A DNA stretch of 6,658 nucleotides. It comes from Gorillibacterium sp. (GTDB lineage Bacteria; Bacillota; Bacilli; Paenibacillales; NBRC-103111). This document shows positions 1 through 6,184 of this stretch, in pieces. Under the pieces are notes generated by a model. It was not told the DNA's origin. It did no database searches and saw nothing but the letters and a program-made list of their open reading frames with translations. The stretch's first letter is position 1. Every line of letters begins with the position of its first letter. The stretch lies in contig JACMJI010000406.1 in NCBI GenBank assembly GCA_014380705.1, positions 1-6,658 of the forward strand, given 5' to 3'. Made by a program: the position numbers and the translations under genes.

Positions 1-2021
1 AAAGCACTTCAAGCGGTTATGGTTATTTTGACGACCTCTTGGTTTCGGAAGCCGAGCCTAACAATGAGCATATTTCTAATAATGGCTTCAGCTCAGGACT
101 AACCGGGTGGAATACCTGGGGGGCGGCGAGCGTTAGTTCTGGAGTGCTTCAGGCACAAAAGAATAGTGGAGTATTTCAAATCATCACTTCGGGGTTTGAA
201 ATAGGTCGAACCTACCAGTTCTACGGATCAGGAAAACTTAGCACGACTGCAATTGCGGGAGAAGTATGGCTGGAGTTAATGGCTAGGGATTCATCGGGTA
301 ACGCAATTAAATCAGTAAAGGAATATTTCACAACGGATCAATATGTGGAGAAGGGCGTTGAAATGACCGTTCCCAAGAATACGGCCGATCTCGTCGTTTA
401 TGTCTATTACACGGGAACGAGTGCGGGAACGGGTACAGGATATTTTGATAATCTCGAATTTAAATTCTCTCGATCAATCGTACCTGTGCCATCCTCTATT
501 ATCAAACCGACGTTGTCTGCAGGCATTTATTATGTGGACCCAAATGATGGGAGGGATAACTACAGTGGTACCTCGCAATCACAAGCTTGGCAGACGCTGG
601 GTAAAGTGAGCGGGTACACATTATCGCCAGGAACGCAGATTTTGTTAAAGCGGGGTGCAACCTATTCAGGGTCCTTCTCACCGGCAGGCTCGGGAATAAA
701 CGGGAATCCATTAAAATTAAGCGCTTATGGCACTGGAAATCGTCCTATTATTCAAGCAGGGACAGGGGTGTTCAGTGCCATTCAGCTCTATAACCAAGAA
801 TATTGGATTATAGAAAATGTAGAAATTTCTGGTGGAAAGCTTGCAGGTATCTATATTTGGGGTAATCAAAGGACTGTCATTCTCGATTATTTCCGTATTA
901 CCAACGTATATGTCCATGATGTAGGAGATAACACTGCTTATCAGGGCAAAGACATCGGGGGTATTATCTTCACCACTTATGCTCACGATAATCAATTTAA
1001 AGATGTTATCATTGATGGAGCTACAGTCGTACGTTCCAAGCGTTGGTCGGGCATATTCATTAAGGGTAGCCATGCAACATATACACGAAGCGATGGAATC
1101 ATCGTGAGGAATTCACGGGTTGAAGATACTTTTGCGGATGGAATTGCTCTTTTCTCAACCAGTAACAGTATTGCCGAGAATAACGTTGTCATTAAGGCAG
1201 GCGGTTATCCGAACGACGTTAATGGCAATGCCAATGGCATTTGGTGCTGGAATTCAGTAAATTGCAAGGTACAGTTCAATGAAGTTTCCGAGACGAATTC
1301 AAGTACAATCGATGGAGGATCGTTCGATATAGATTGGAACAACCAAGATAGCGTAGTCCAATATAATTATGGGCATGATTCTCATGGCTACGGGGTTGCT
1401 GTAATGGGAGCAGAGAAATTTGTAACCTCCAATGCCATTGTTCGCTATAACATATTCTCGAACAATGGCAGAGAATCCGCTTACGCCTATCAAGGTGACT
1501 TTCTACTCAATAGTTGGTCCGGAGGATCTATTAATGGGGTCAAAATTTACAATAATACGAGTTACTGGAATCCTGCATCCGAGCATGCGGCATTAATGGA
1601 TCGCGAGTCCTACATCGAAGCGGTGTATTCGGGGACCGGCGAACGTCTGTTCAAGAACAACATCATATATTCAACTAGCAAAAAATTAATTGATATTCAG
1701 AATAAACTTGCCTTGAATAATAATCTGTATTGGTATACGGGTGGTTATACACCGGAGTGGAAATACAACGGTATCGCGTACAGCGGATTTTCCAATTACA
1801 AAGGCGGAAGCGGACAGGACGCAAATGGTTTTTATCAAGAACCCAATATGAATGCGCCTACCTATCACTCGCTCGGGGTACCGACAACACAATTTAACCT
1901 AAATATCGGTTCTCCTGCTATAAACACAGGTACGAATATCGGTAGTATGGGAACTCGAGATTTCTTCGGAAATACCATTCCAAAGAATGGAATATACGAT
2001 ATCGGAGCACAGGAAAAATAA
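1..2021 (+). CDS. Carbohydrate-binding module plus right-handed beta-helix protein, 5' end outside window
   Basis: The frame is open from the first bases of the window, so the gene starts upstream; the TTG at 39 is not a credible start because it lies inside the conserved end of a preceding module (GYGYFDDLLVSE, about nt 15-50). That ending is echoed at the end of the next module (GTGYFDNLEF, about nt 429-460), which suggests tandem beta-sandwich carbohydrate-binding modules (CBM4/9-like jelly rolls); the complete one spans residues 22-154 of the visible part. A short Pro/Ser linker follows. From about nt 525 the sequence has the features of a right-handed parallel beta-helix: a YYVDPNDG entry, then many N/G-rich turns such as IVRNSRVEDTFADGIAL and VKIYNNTSYW. 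It ends with DIGAQE, a common closing motif of such proteins. Role: probably secreted polysaccharide binding or cleavage. No catalytic residues could be assigned and the signal peptide would be off-window. A polysaccharide lyase or a non-catalytic protein are both possible. Confidence 0.88.
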   Translation, partial: STSSGYGYFDDLLVSEAEPNNEHISNNGFSSGLTGWNTWGAASVSSGVLQAQKNSGVFQIITSGFEIGRTYQFYGSGKLSTTAIAGEVWLELMARDSSGNAIKSVKEYFTTDQYVEKGVEMTVPKNTADLVVYVYYTGTSAGTGTGYFDNLEFKFSRSIVPVPSSIIKPTLSAGIYYVDPNDGRDNYSGTSQSQAWQTLGKVSGYTLSPGTQILLKRGATYSGSFSPAGSGINGNPLKLSAYGTGNRPIIQAGTGVFSAIQLYNQEYWIIENVEISGGKLAGIYIWGNQRTVILDYFRITNVYVHDVGDNTAYQGKDIGGIIFTTYAHDNQFKDVIIDGATVVRSKRWSGIFIKGSHATYTRSDGIIVRNSRVEDTFADGIALFSTSNSIAENNVVIKAGGYPNDVNGNANGIWCWNSVNCKVQFNEVSETNSSTIDGGSFDIDWNNQDSVVQYNYGHDSHGYGVAVMGAEKFVTSNAIVRYNIFSNNGRESAYAYQGDFLLNSWSGGSINGVKIYNNTSYWNPASEHAALMDRESYIEAVYSGTGERLFKNNIIYSTSKKLIDIQNKLALNNNLYWYTGGYTPEWKYNGIAYSGFSNYKGGSGQDANGFYQEPNMNAPTYHSLGVPTTQFNLNIGSPAINTGTNIGSMGTRDFFGNTIPKNGIYDIGAQEK

Positions 2022-2034
2022 TTTCTTAATTAAA

Positions 2035-2076
2035 AGCAAAAGGCCCGGTGTCGAATTCGACACCGGGCCTTTTGCT
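2035..2076. terminator. Bidirectional Rho-independent terminator, perfect 42-nt palindrome
   Basis: The 42 bases are identical on both strands, centred between 2055 and 2056, with a GC-rich core (GGCCCGGTGTCG) flanked by AAAA on the left and TTTT on the right. It starts 13 bases after the beta-helix stop codon and its last base is the final base of the GH43 TGA stop (2076-2078). One element can therefore terminate both convergent transcripts, each strand seeing a stem followed by TTTT. The T-runs are short, so efficiency is inferred. Confidence 0.9.
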
Positions 2077-3650
2077 CACTCTTCGTGTTCGACATACTCA
2101 AAATAATCGAAATCCGCATACCCTCCACGACCAGATAGATCTTGACAACAAATGCCAACAAAGCTACCGGTGAAAGCCCAGCCATTCGCGTATTCATCCG
2201 AAAGAATTCCAGCATCAAGTATTGGCCCTGCAATGATCCAATTCTCGCTATTACAAGAGTAGGAATATTGCAACTGATCGTATTTAACGTTGGCTCGCAG
2301 GTAAATTCTTTTCTCATTGTTGAGGGAAACGGGAGTCCCGATCGGGAAATGGTAAATTCCGTTGTCGGAAGTCACGATATCTAGGCATTTGCCAATACCA
2401 TCTCGCAACGATATCCGCAAATAGTGAAAACATTTATCATTGTAATAACAGGTGAGGCCGGCCATCTGCTTGGCGCCCGTCGGTTCGAATTCCAAGCATG
2501 TGATCGCAGTGTAATGAAAGGAACCTACTCTTCTGGCTACAAAACTCTGTTGGAATAGTGAGTTCAACATGTCACGACCTTTGAGTCGCAAGTAACCCGG
2601 ACGGTCTACAAGTGATAGTTTATCTTGCCCTAAAGAAATTCGCAAGGTCTGATAAACGGGGTTCAAAATCAGTTCATCGAAATGGTCACGACTTGGCATG
2701 AGAGGCCAGGGATGCTCTTGGAGCATAGGCGGTTCCACTAACATTGCAGGTTCGCTTCCCCCATGAGCTAGACACAGCCAGCCTTCTTCGTTCCACAAAA
2801 CCTTTTGAATGGCTGTTTCGCGACCAAGCGTGCAGAGGCCTCGCGATGGCAGGGGGCGCCCTACAAGGTGTACCATGTACCATTCTCCAGCAGGTGTGTT
2901 CACTAAATCAGCATGCCCGGCTTTCTGCAATTGTAGAAGCGGGTTGTCCCTGGAAGACATCAATGGAGTTGCAGGATCGACTTCATACGGACCCCAAATA
3001 GAATGGCTTCGAGCTACCGTAACGGCATGACCTAGACCCGTGCCACCTTCCGCGACAATCAAGTAGTAGTAACCGTGCATCTTGTAAAGATGCGGACCTT
3101 CCGCACTCCCCAATTTCGATCCGGTAAAAATAGTTGATACAGGTCCAATTAGCTCTTTCTTCTCTAGAGAAAACTCTTGAAGTTTAATACCCTCTTTCGA
3201 CTCTCCATAGTTCAAATACTGAAAAACTAACCATGTCCGTCCATCCTCATCATGAAAAAACGAGGGATCAAACCCTTCGCTATGTAAGAATATAGGATCG
3301 GACCATTGTCCCTGAATGTCTTTCGTCGTCGTAAGGTAATTGTCCACATGCCAGTATAATCCATCATGATTTTTGACATTGCTATAAGCTAGGAAGTATG
3401 TATCATTAGAATAGGACAAACAAGGTGCCCATACTCCTCCCGAACTTGGGATTCCGCGCAAATCAATTAAGGATTCGCGATTGAGTGGGGAATTCAAAGG
3501 TCGCCAATTGCACAAATCCTTGGAGTGATGAATCATGACACCGGGAAACCACTCGAAAGTGGAGGTGGCAACGTAATAATCGTCGTTAACGCGTATTATG
3601 GAAGGGTCTGGGTGAAACCCCTTCAGAATGGGATTCTTTATAACACTCAT
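2076..3650 (-). CDS. xynB: GH43 beta-xylosidase (XynB type, subfamily 11-like)
   Basis: This 524-aa enzyme should release xylose from the non-reducing end of xylo-oligosaccharides, with possible alpha-L-arabinofuranosidase side activity, as known for this family. The N-terminal five-bladed beta-propeller covers about residues 5-315. GFHPDPS carries the general base D15, GFDPSFF the pKa-tuning D128 and SAEGPHLYK the general acid E184. H246 (QKAGHADL) and R277 (LGRETAIQK) match other conserved active-site positions. Residues from about 322 to the end form the C-terminal beta-sandwich, closing with TGSFVGICCQD and YADFDYFEY, as in Bacillus XynB. Length matches the family (about 520-540 aa). There is no signal peptide, so it should act in the cytoplasm on imported oligosaccharides. 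The ATG at 3650 has a GAGGAG site 10 bases upstream. It is monocistronic in this window and convergent with the beta-helix gene. It looks intact. Confidence 0.96.
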   Translation of the reverse strand: MSVIKNPILKGFHPDPSIIRVNDDYYVATSTFEWFPGVMIHHSKDLCNWRPLNSPLNRESLIDLRGIPSSGGVWAPCLSYSNDTYFLAYSNVKNHDGLYWHVDNYLTTTKDIQGQWSDPIFLHSEGFDPSFFHDEDGRTWLVFQYLNYGESKEGIKLQEFSLEKKELIGPVSTIFTGSKLGSAEGPHLYKMHGYYYLIVAEGGTGLGHAVTVARSHSIWGPYEVDPATPLMSSRDNPLLQLQKAGHADLVNTPAGEWYMVHLVGRPLPSRGLCTLGRETAIQKVLWNEEGWLCLAHGGSEPAMLVEPPMLQEHPWPLMPSRDHFDELILNPVYQTLRISLGQDKLSLVDRPGYLRLKGRDMLNSLFQQSFVARRVGSFHYTAITCLEFEPTGAKQMAGLTCYYNDKCFHYLRISLRDGIGKCLDIVTSDNGIYHFPIGTPVSLNNEKRIYLRANVKYDQLQYSYSCNSENWIIAGPILDAGILSDEYANGWAFTGSFVGICCQDLSGRGGYADFDYFEYVEHEE

Positions 3651-3660
3651 TCATTTGCAA

Positions 3661-3666
3661 CTCCTC
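3661..3666 (-). promoter_or_regulatory. Ribosome binding site of xynB
   Basis: GAGGAG on the - strand, ten bases before the ATG at 3650-3648. It supports that ATG over another ATG four bases upstream, which is out of frame. Confidence 0.8.
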
Positions 3667-3701
3667 ATTTTTAGTTATTAATTTTAATCAACTATTAGAC
3701 T

Positions 3702-3730
3702 ATTATCTCATAGGAGATAAAGGTTAACAA
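3702..3730 (-). promoter_or_regulatory. Sigma-A promoter of xynB
   Basis: On the - strand TTGTTA (3730-3725) and GATAAT (3707-3702) are separated by exactly 17 bases, a good match to the sigma-A consensus. It leaves a leader of roughly 45 bases before the xynB start, which fits a single-gene transcript. Confidence 0.65.
3703..3720. promoter_or_regulatory. Inverted repeat inside xynB promoter, candidate operator
   Basis: A perfect 7-bp inverted repeat, TTATCTC-ATAG-GAGATAA, covers most of the -10 box and part of the spacer. A regulator bound here would block RNA polymerase, so it is a reasonable repressor site. It does not resemble the classical Bacillus XylR operator as I recall it, and no regulator gene is in the window. 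Being A/T-rich and only 18 bases long, it could be chance. Confidence 0.4.
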
Positions 3731-4111
3731 TTCCATAGCTTCCCCCTAGATTCTCTGAACACCGGATTCGTTTTGCAGTGATTCTCGAGCATTTAAAATT
3801 ATACCTTAAATGGATGATAATTTATGATGGATCCAAAATGGCAGCCAGTCTACGCCACTCCGTTTTGGGAAGCGTAAACGTGCTCAGTTCCATAATGACA
3901 CGCTGACGAGGACCATTGTCGCCTCGGTAGGATTCGACTAGCTGGTGCTTGACGTATATTGTATTTGATTTTTTAGATCGGGTGGACGTTCGGCGTATGT
4001 ACATAGTATTAAAGCTACCACAAGTCAAGACAAAGAAAAAACTTTATTTATATTAGGTCACTACATTGGCGTTTTTGAAAAGCAGTTGTCAAACCCGAAA
4101 CGATCATGCAA
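3731..4111. other. Intergenic zone around the transposase remnant
   Basis: Apart from the transposase fragment no gene is visible here. The stretch 3731-3821 carries only short out-of-frame ORFs and no catabolite-repression (cre) site that I could match with confidence. The stretch 4005-4111 is A/T-rich and probably includes the outer end of the former insertion sequence. Confidence 0.5.
3822..4004 (-). pseudogene. IS1634-like transposase, N-terminal remnant
   Basis: The 60-codon fragment starts at an ATG (4004-4002) with MYIRRTSTRSKK and continues through HQLVESYRGDNGPRQRVIMEL and LPKTEWRRLAAIL. The pattern of RLVES, an N-G-x-R-Q-R turn and a LPK-x-x-W-x-x-L segment is the typical beginning of IS1634-family (IS4-superfamily, DDE) transposases, which are normally 500-600 aa. 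Here the reading frame stops at a TAA (3824-3822), and neither the DDE domain nor the rest of the element is present. The frame stays open to a TTG at 4028, but homology favours the ATG. The element's outer end may lie near 4055-4065 (GTAGTGACC on the - strand); I cannot confirm an inverted repeat. It is almost certainly inactive. Confidence 0.7.
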
Positions 4112-4143
4112 AGAGCCTGACTGATTGTTTATGGTCGGGCTTT
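4112..4143 (+). terminator. Terminator-like hairpin ahead of the small-protein/retropepsin operon
   Basis: AGCCTGAC (4114-4121) pairs with GTCGGGCT (4134-4141) with one G-U pair and a 12-base loop, and the stem can be extended by A-T and G-U pairs. It is followed by only TTTCT, so termination would be modest. No intact + strand gene lies just upstream, so it may be a leftover of a lost gene or mobile element. It overlaps the -35 area of the promoter at 4149-4157. Confidence 0.45.
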
Positions 4144-4157
4144 CTGTATGGTATACT
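4128..4157 (+). promoter_or_regulatory. Extended -10 promoter for the first small-protein/retropepsin operon
   Basis: TGG directly followed by TATACT (4152-4157) makes an extended -10 element; the best -35 candidate (TTTATG, 4128-4133, spacing 18) is weak, as is usual for extended -10 promoters. The start of transcription would be about 30 bases before the first gene. Confidence 0.55.
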
Positions 4158-4180
4158 GAAAGTAGTTGCAAGTAGTTTTC

Positions 4181-4185
4181 GGAGG
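4181..4185 (+). promoter_or_regulatory. Ribosome binding site that decides the start at 4194
   Basis: GGAGG lies eight bases before the ATG at 4194. A GTG at 4185 in the same frame begins within this site, so the longer start (MAKMRW) is unlikely. Confidence 0.8.
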
Positions 4186-4193
4186 TGGCAAAG

Positions 4194-4451
4194 ATGCGCT
4201 GGGAAGATGTTCGGGAACAGTTTCCTGACGAATGGGTGGTTTGTGAGGCGCTGAAATCTCGTTCGGAAGACGGTTATTGGCTCATAGACGATGTAGCTCT
4301 GATTGACCGCTTCAATGACTCTACTTTTGCAATGAAGCGATACTATGAATTGCATAGGGAACAGCCTTGCCGGGAGTATGGTTTTTTTCACACCTCCCGT
4401 GAGACGTTGAAGCTCCGTGAGAAGTGGGCGGGGGTACGGGGGCCAAGATGA
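4194..4451 (+). CDS. Conserved small protein, W-x-x-V-R-E-x-F-P-D family, copy A
   Basis: Encodes an 85-aa, highly charged, soluble-looking protein without signal peptide or membrane segment. It begins MRWEDVREQFPDEWVV and has a VALI segment (residues 34-37) and an FFHTSRE motif (64-70). The same landmarks recur in the protein at 5936 (W3, V6-R7-E8, F10-P11-D12, V15, VAxI, HTS), so these positions probably define the family. The stop overlaps the next start as ATGA (4448-4451), so its translation is coupled to the retropepsin gene. From memory, small proteins with this N-terminus occur beside clan AA aspartic protease genes in Bacillota and some Cyanobacteria, without an assigned function. 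It could be a protease partner, inhibitor or substrate; the sequence does not tell which. Confidence 0.85.
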   Translation: MRWEDVREQFPDEWVVCEALKSRSEDGYWLIDDVALIDRFNDSTFAMKRYYELHREQPCREYGFFHTSRETLKLREKWAGVRGPR

Positions 4452-4831
4452 ACATTGATGTGAGATACGGACTGCCATTTGTGCAAGTCATGATTTGTTA
4501 CCATGGAGAAGAACTTTGTTTGAGAAACATATTGCTTGATACAGGATCGGCCGGCACAATTTTCAGTGCTGACGTAGTGGATGCCATCGGAGTAAAGATT
4601 GAGCCGGGGGATTTTTTGAACAAGATCAGGGGTGTAGGTGGAATAGAGGTTGTGTACTCCAAGCAGTTTGATTTTATCAGGGCTGGGGAGATTTCTCTCG
4701 AAGGCTTTGAAGTGGAGATTGGGGAAATGAACTACGGTATGGAAATTGACGGCATTCTCGGTTTTGACTTTATCCGGTCTGCTGGTTTGGTGATTAACTC
4801 AAAGGAATTGACAATGTCAGTAAGGGAGTGA
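4448..4831 (+). CDS. Retropepsin-like aspartic protease (clan AA)
   Basis: The 127-aa protein has the single-lobed retropepsin pattern: hydrophobic strands, then ILLDTGS with catalytic D31 (LLDTGSAGTIFS, residues 29-40), a probable flap around GVGG (62-65), and the hydrophobic-hydrophobic-Gly signature DGILGFDFI (101-109). Enzymes of this fold work as homodimers, each subunit giving one Asp. There is no signal peptide or long hydrophobic segment, so it should be cytosolic. The start chosen is the ATG at 4448, sharing ATGA with the upstream stop; the GTG at 4424 would add eight Gly-rich residues and overlap the upstream gene further. A G-rich stretch at 4431-4442 is the only ribosome-binding candidate, so expression probably depends on translational coupling to copy A. 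The substrate is unknown; the linked small protein is an obvious suspect but that is inference. Confidence 0.88.
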   Translation: MNIDVRYGLPFVQVMICYHGEELCLRNILLDTGSAGTIFSADVVDAIGVKIEPGDFLNKIRGVGGIEVVYSKQFDFIRAGEISLEGFEVEIGEMNYGMEIDGILGFDFIRSAGLVINSKELTMSVRE

Positions 4832-4921
4832 GCTACGCCCCCTCCCCAAACGTTATCAGCATCACACGGATCGGATTATAGACTTAGTGACCCATGGCTT
4901 GCCTCCATAAGGTAAATTCAC

Positions 4922-4995
4922 AAAAACGAAAAGGAACTTTACAACATTAAAATGTAGAGAAGCTCTTTTCGTTTTTTTTTTTTTTTTTTTTTTTT
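4922..4995 (+). terminator. Terminator of the first operon with a 24-T run
   Basis: AAAAACGAAAAG (4922-4933) pairs perfectly with CTTTTCGTTTTT (4965-4976). An inner stem CTTTACA/TGTAGAG (4937-4943 with 4953-4959, one G-U pair) closes a loop at 4944-4952. The T-run continues to 4995, 24 T in all. It lies about 90 bases after the retropepsin stop, so it should end that operon's transcript. Bases 4832-4921 show nothing else. Confidence 0.85.
4972..4995. repeat. 24-base T homopolymer
   Basis: An uninterrupted run of 24 T, far longer than a terminator needs. Such tracts slip during replication and are also prone to sequencing error, so the exact length may be unreliable or variable between cells. 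Confidence 0.9.
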
Positions 4996-5107
4996 GTGAT
5001 ATTGTTTACAGTATTTCTTTAGGAAGTTAATTAGGAAGGATTTTAAACTTATAGTTATCTTGAGTGGGATTATCTAGATGATAATTTCAAATTAGAATTA
5101 TTGTCTT

Positions 5108-5458
5108 ATGCCGATAACGGAGGTTCTTTGCTGCTCATCGGGAGGTTATAAGATATCCAAGGTGACCATGACCAACCTGAACGACGATTCGCGCGATATT
5201 CCTGCGCCAGTTGGAGAAAAAAGCTGGTCGGGTTCCATAGGAACCATTTCTGGAAAAAAGACAGAAGTCATTTCAGATAAAAATACCAACCGAACCTATT
5301 ACGCCTGGGATCGCTATTCCGGAATTCGGGGAAAGGTATGGTATGCCGGAACGGGAAGCACGGGCTGTATACAAGGGCCGATATCTGCACCGGCTAATGG
5401 TGGGCTATGTACGCCCGGTTCAACACCTACCTATACCACCTCGGTGAAACTTGCTTAA
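5108..5458 (+). CDS. Unrecognised Ser/Thr/Gly-rich ORF, possible gene remnant
   Basis: A 116-codon open frame that I do not recognise. Codon choice looks coding, with a higher share of G/C-ending codons than the flanking DNA. The product is rich in Gly, Ser, Thr and aromatics (SWSGSIGTISGKK, YYAWDRYSGIRGKVWYAG, a Cys near each end), suggesting beta strands of an extracellular or surface domain. It lacks a signal peptide, and the ATG at 5108 has no ribosome binding site. A GGGAGG at about 5139-5144 lies before a GTG (5162) and an ATG (5168), but spacing is long. The absent secretion signal and poor start favour a fragment that lost its 5' part. It sits between the two copies of the small-protein/retropepsin pair, 112 bases after the T-run. 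Confidence 0.4.
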   Translation: MPITEVLCCSSGGYKISKVTMTNLNDDSRDIPAPVGEKSWSGSIGTISGKKTEVISDKNTNRTYYAWDRYSGIRGKVWYAGTGSTGCIQGPISAPANGGLCTPGSTPTYTTSVKLA

Positions 5459-5469
5459 CAAATTACACG

Positions 5470-5673
5470 ATGTTATCCCCTGATCTTATCAAGGATATTA
5501 CCAATGGATTCCATACCATTGATCTTGAACGCGATGATATCCTGATCAAGTTTGAGCATGGCTGGACGATACCTGAACATTATGGCGAACTCCCTCTACC
5601 CGATCCAATTAATAAACAGATTGAAATTGGACTACCATTGTCCTCGAAACAATTAGACAAAATGTATTGAGAT
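5470..5673 (+). CDS. Unrecognised 67-codon ORF, possible remnant
   Basis: Open frame beginning MLSPDLIKDITNGFHTIDLE, followed by an acidic, aromatic middle (FEHGWTIPEHYGELPLPDP) and ending LDKMY. The family is not recognised. It reads like a soluble globular protein segment and codon use is plausible. The ATG at 5470 lies 11 bases after the stop of the preceding ORF but has no clear ribosome binding site; an in-frame ATG at 5407 would overlap that ORF. It could be the second gene of a short operon or another fragment. The stop codon is TGA near 5668-5673. Confidence 0.35.
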
Positions 5674-5737
5674 TATGATTTGTAATTTTTCCATTACTTA
5701 TTTGGAGACCGAGTGAAAAACTACCCAGCATAAGCGA

Positions 5738-5893
5738 GTGCTGACGCTGGCATCATATGGTACAATTGAAGCAATTAGAACAGTCAGAGGCGGAAAACGA
5801 GAGAGTATATTGCAAGTTACAATGAGTACTTTAAGTTCAAAAACAAGGTTGCTAATGAACCAAGGTAACCCCTATGATGCAACCGCTGAATAG
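5738..5893 (+). CDS. Short unrecognised ORF (51 codons), possible fragment
   Basis: From a GTG at 5738 to a TAG at 5891 the frame reads VLTLASYGTIEAIRTVRGGK and continues to a C-terminus NQGNPYDATAE. The basic, helix-prone middle and the lack of stops suggest real protein sequence. No ribosome binding site precedes the GTG; a GGAG at 5704-5707 precedes another GTG (5713) in a different frame that stops after six codons, which would fit a frameshifted remnant. I could not assign a family. The remainder of 5674-5935 holds no other supported gene. Confidence 0.25.
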   Translation: MLTLASYGTIEAIRTVRGGKRESILQVTMSTLSSKTRLLMNQGNPYDATAE

Positions 5894-5919
5894 TGTTAAA
5901 TTGAACCTATGAATTTTAA

Positions 5920-5927
5920 CAGGAGGG
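5920..5927 (+). promoter_or_regulatory. Ribosome binding site that decides the start at 5936
   Basis: AGGAGGGG lies eight bases before the ATG at 5936. The in-frame ATG at 5909 would translate this site as NRRG, so it is not the start. Confidence 0.85.
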
Positions 5928-5935
5928 GATATAAA

Positions 5936-6184
5936 ATGCAATGGCAGCAAGTCAGAGAGTTGTTTCCCGACCAATTTGTTCTACTTTCCATCATCGACTT
6001 TCACAAGGAACAAGATAAGAAAATCATTACGGAAGTAGCTCCGATTCGAGCGGTTGCCGAAAAGGATGCTAACAGTGAATTTTTCAACGTTCAAAATGGA
6101 TGTCTCGTTTATCACACTTCTAATGAGGAATGCATCGTTCACCTGCGTAGAGACCCATTAATGAGAGTGAGACATAGATCATGA
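5936..6184 (+). CDS. Conserved small protein, W-x-x-V-R-E-x-F-P-D family, copy B
   Basis: Encodes an 82-aa paralogue of the protein at 4194. It begins MQWQQVRELFPDQFVLL, keeps the VAPI segment (34-37) and the VYHTSNEE motif (58-65), and ends with a basic tail. Identity outside these landmarks is low, so the copies are old duplicates or were acquired independently rather than recently copied. There is no signal peptide or membrane segment. The stop overlaps the next ATG as ATGA (6181-6184), exactly as in copy A. The gene itself looks intact even though its protease partner downstream is broken. No convincing promoter was found directly upstream. Function is unknown. Confidence 0.82.
   Translation: MQWQQVRELFPDQFVLLSIIDFHKEQDKKIITEVAPIRAVAEKDANSEFFNVQNGCLVYHTSNEECIVHLRRDPLMRVRHRS

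Noticed and set aside
39..41. TTG as the start of the beta-helix gene
   Set aside because: The frame is open to the window edge and the codons before it complete a conserved module ending; there is no ribosome binding site before it.
717..1073. 118-codon ORF on the - strand
   Set aside because: It lies antisense inside the beta-helix coding region, whose frame has clear domain structure.
2744..3030. Two overlapping + strand ORFs of 85 and 73 codons
   Set aside because: Both are antisense to the well-supported GH43 gene.
3755..3790. Possible catabolite-repression (cre) site upstream of xynB (TGCAAAACGAATCC on the - strand)
   Set aside because: The CG is displaced by one base from the consensus spacing and the right half does not match.
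4104..4478. 124-codon ORF on the - strand
   Set aside because: It is antisense to the copy A small-protein gene, has no ribosome binding site and gives a low-complexity basic product; it is a shadow frame.
5069..5085. Inverted repeat ATTATC-TAGAT-GATAAT
   Set aside because: Short, A/T-rich and not linked to a recognisable promoter; may be chance.
5741..5766. Extended -10-like TGGTACAAT as promoter for copy B
   Set aside because: There is no acceptable -35 at 16-18 bases and it lies about 170 bases from the gene; too weak to list as a feature.
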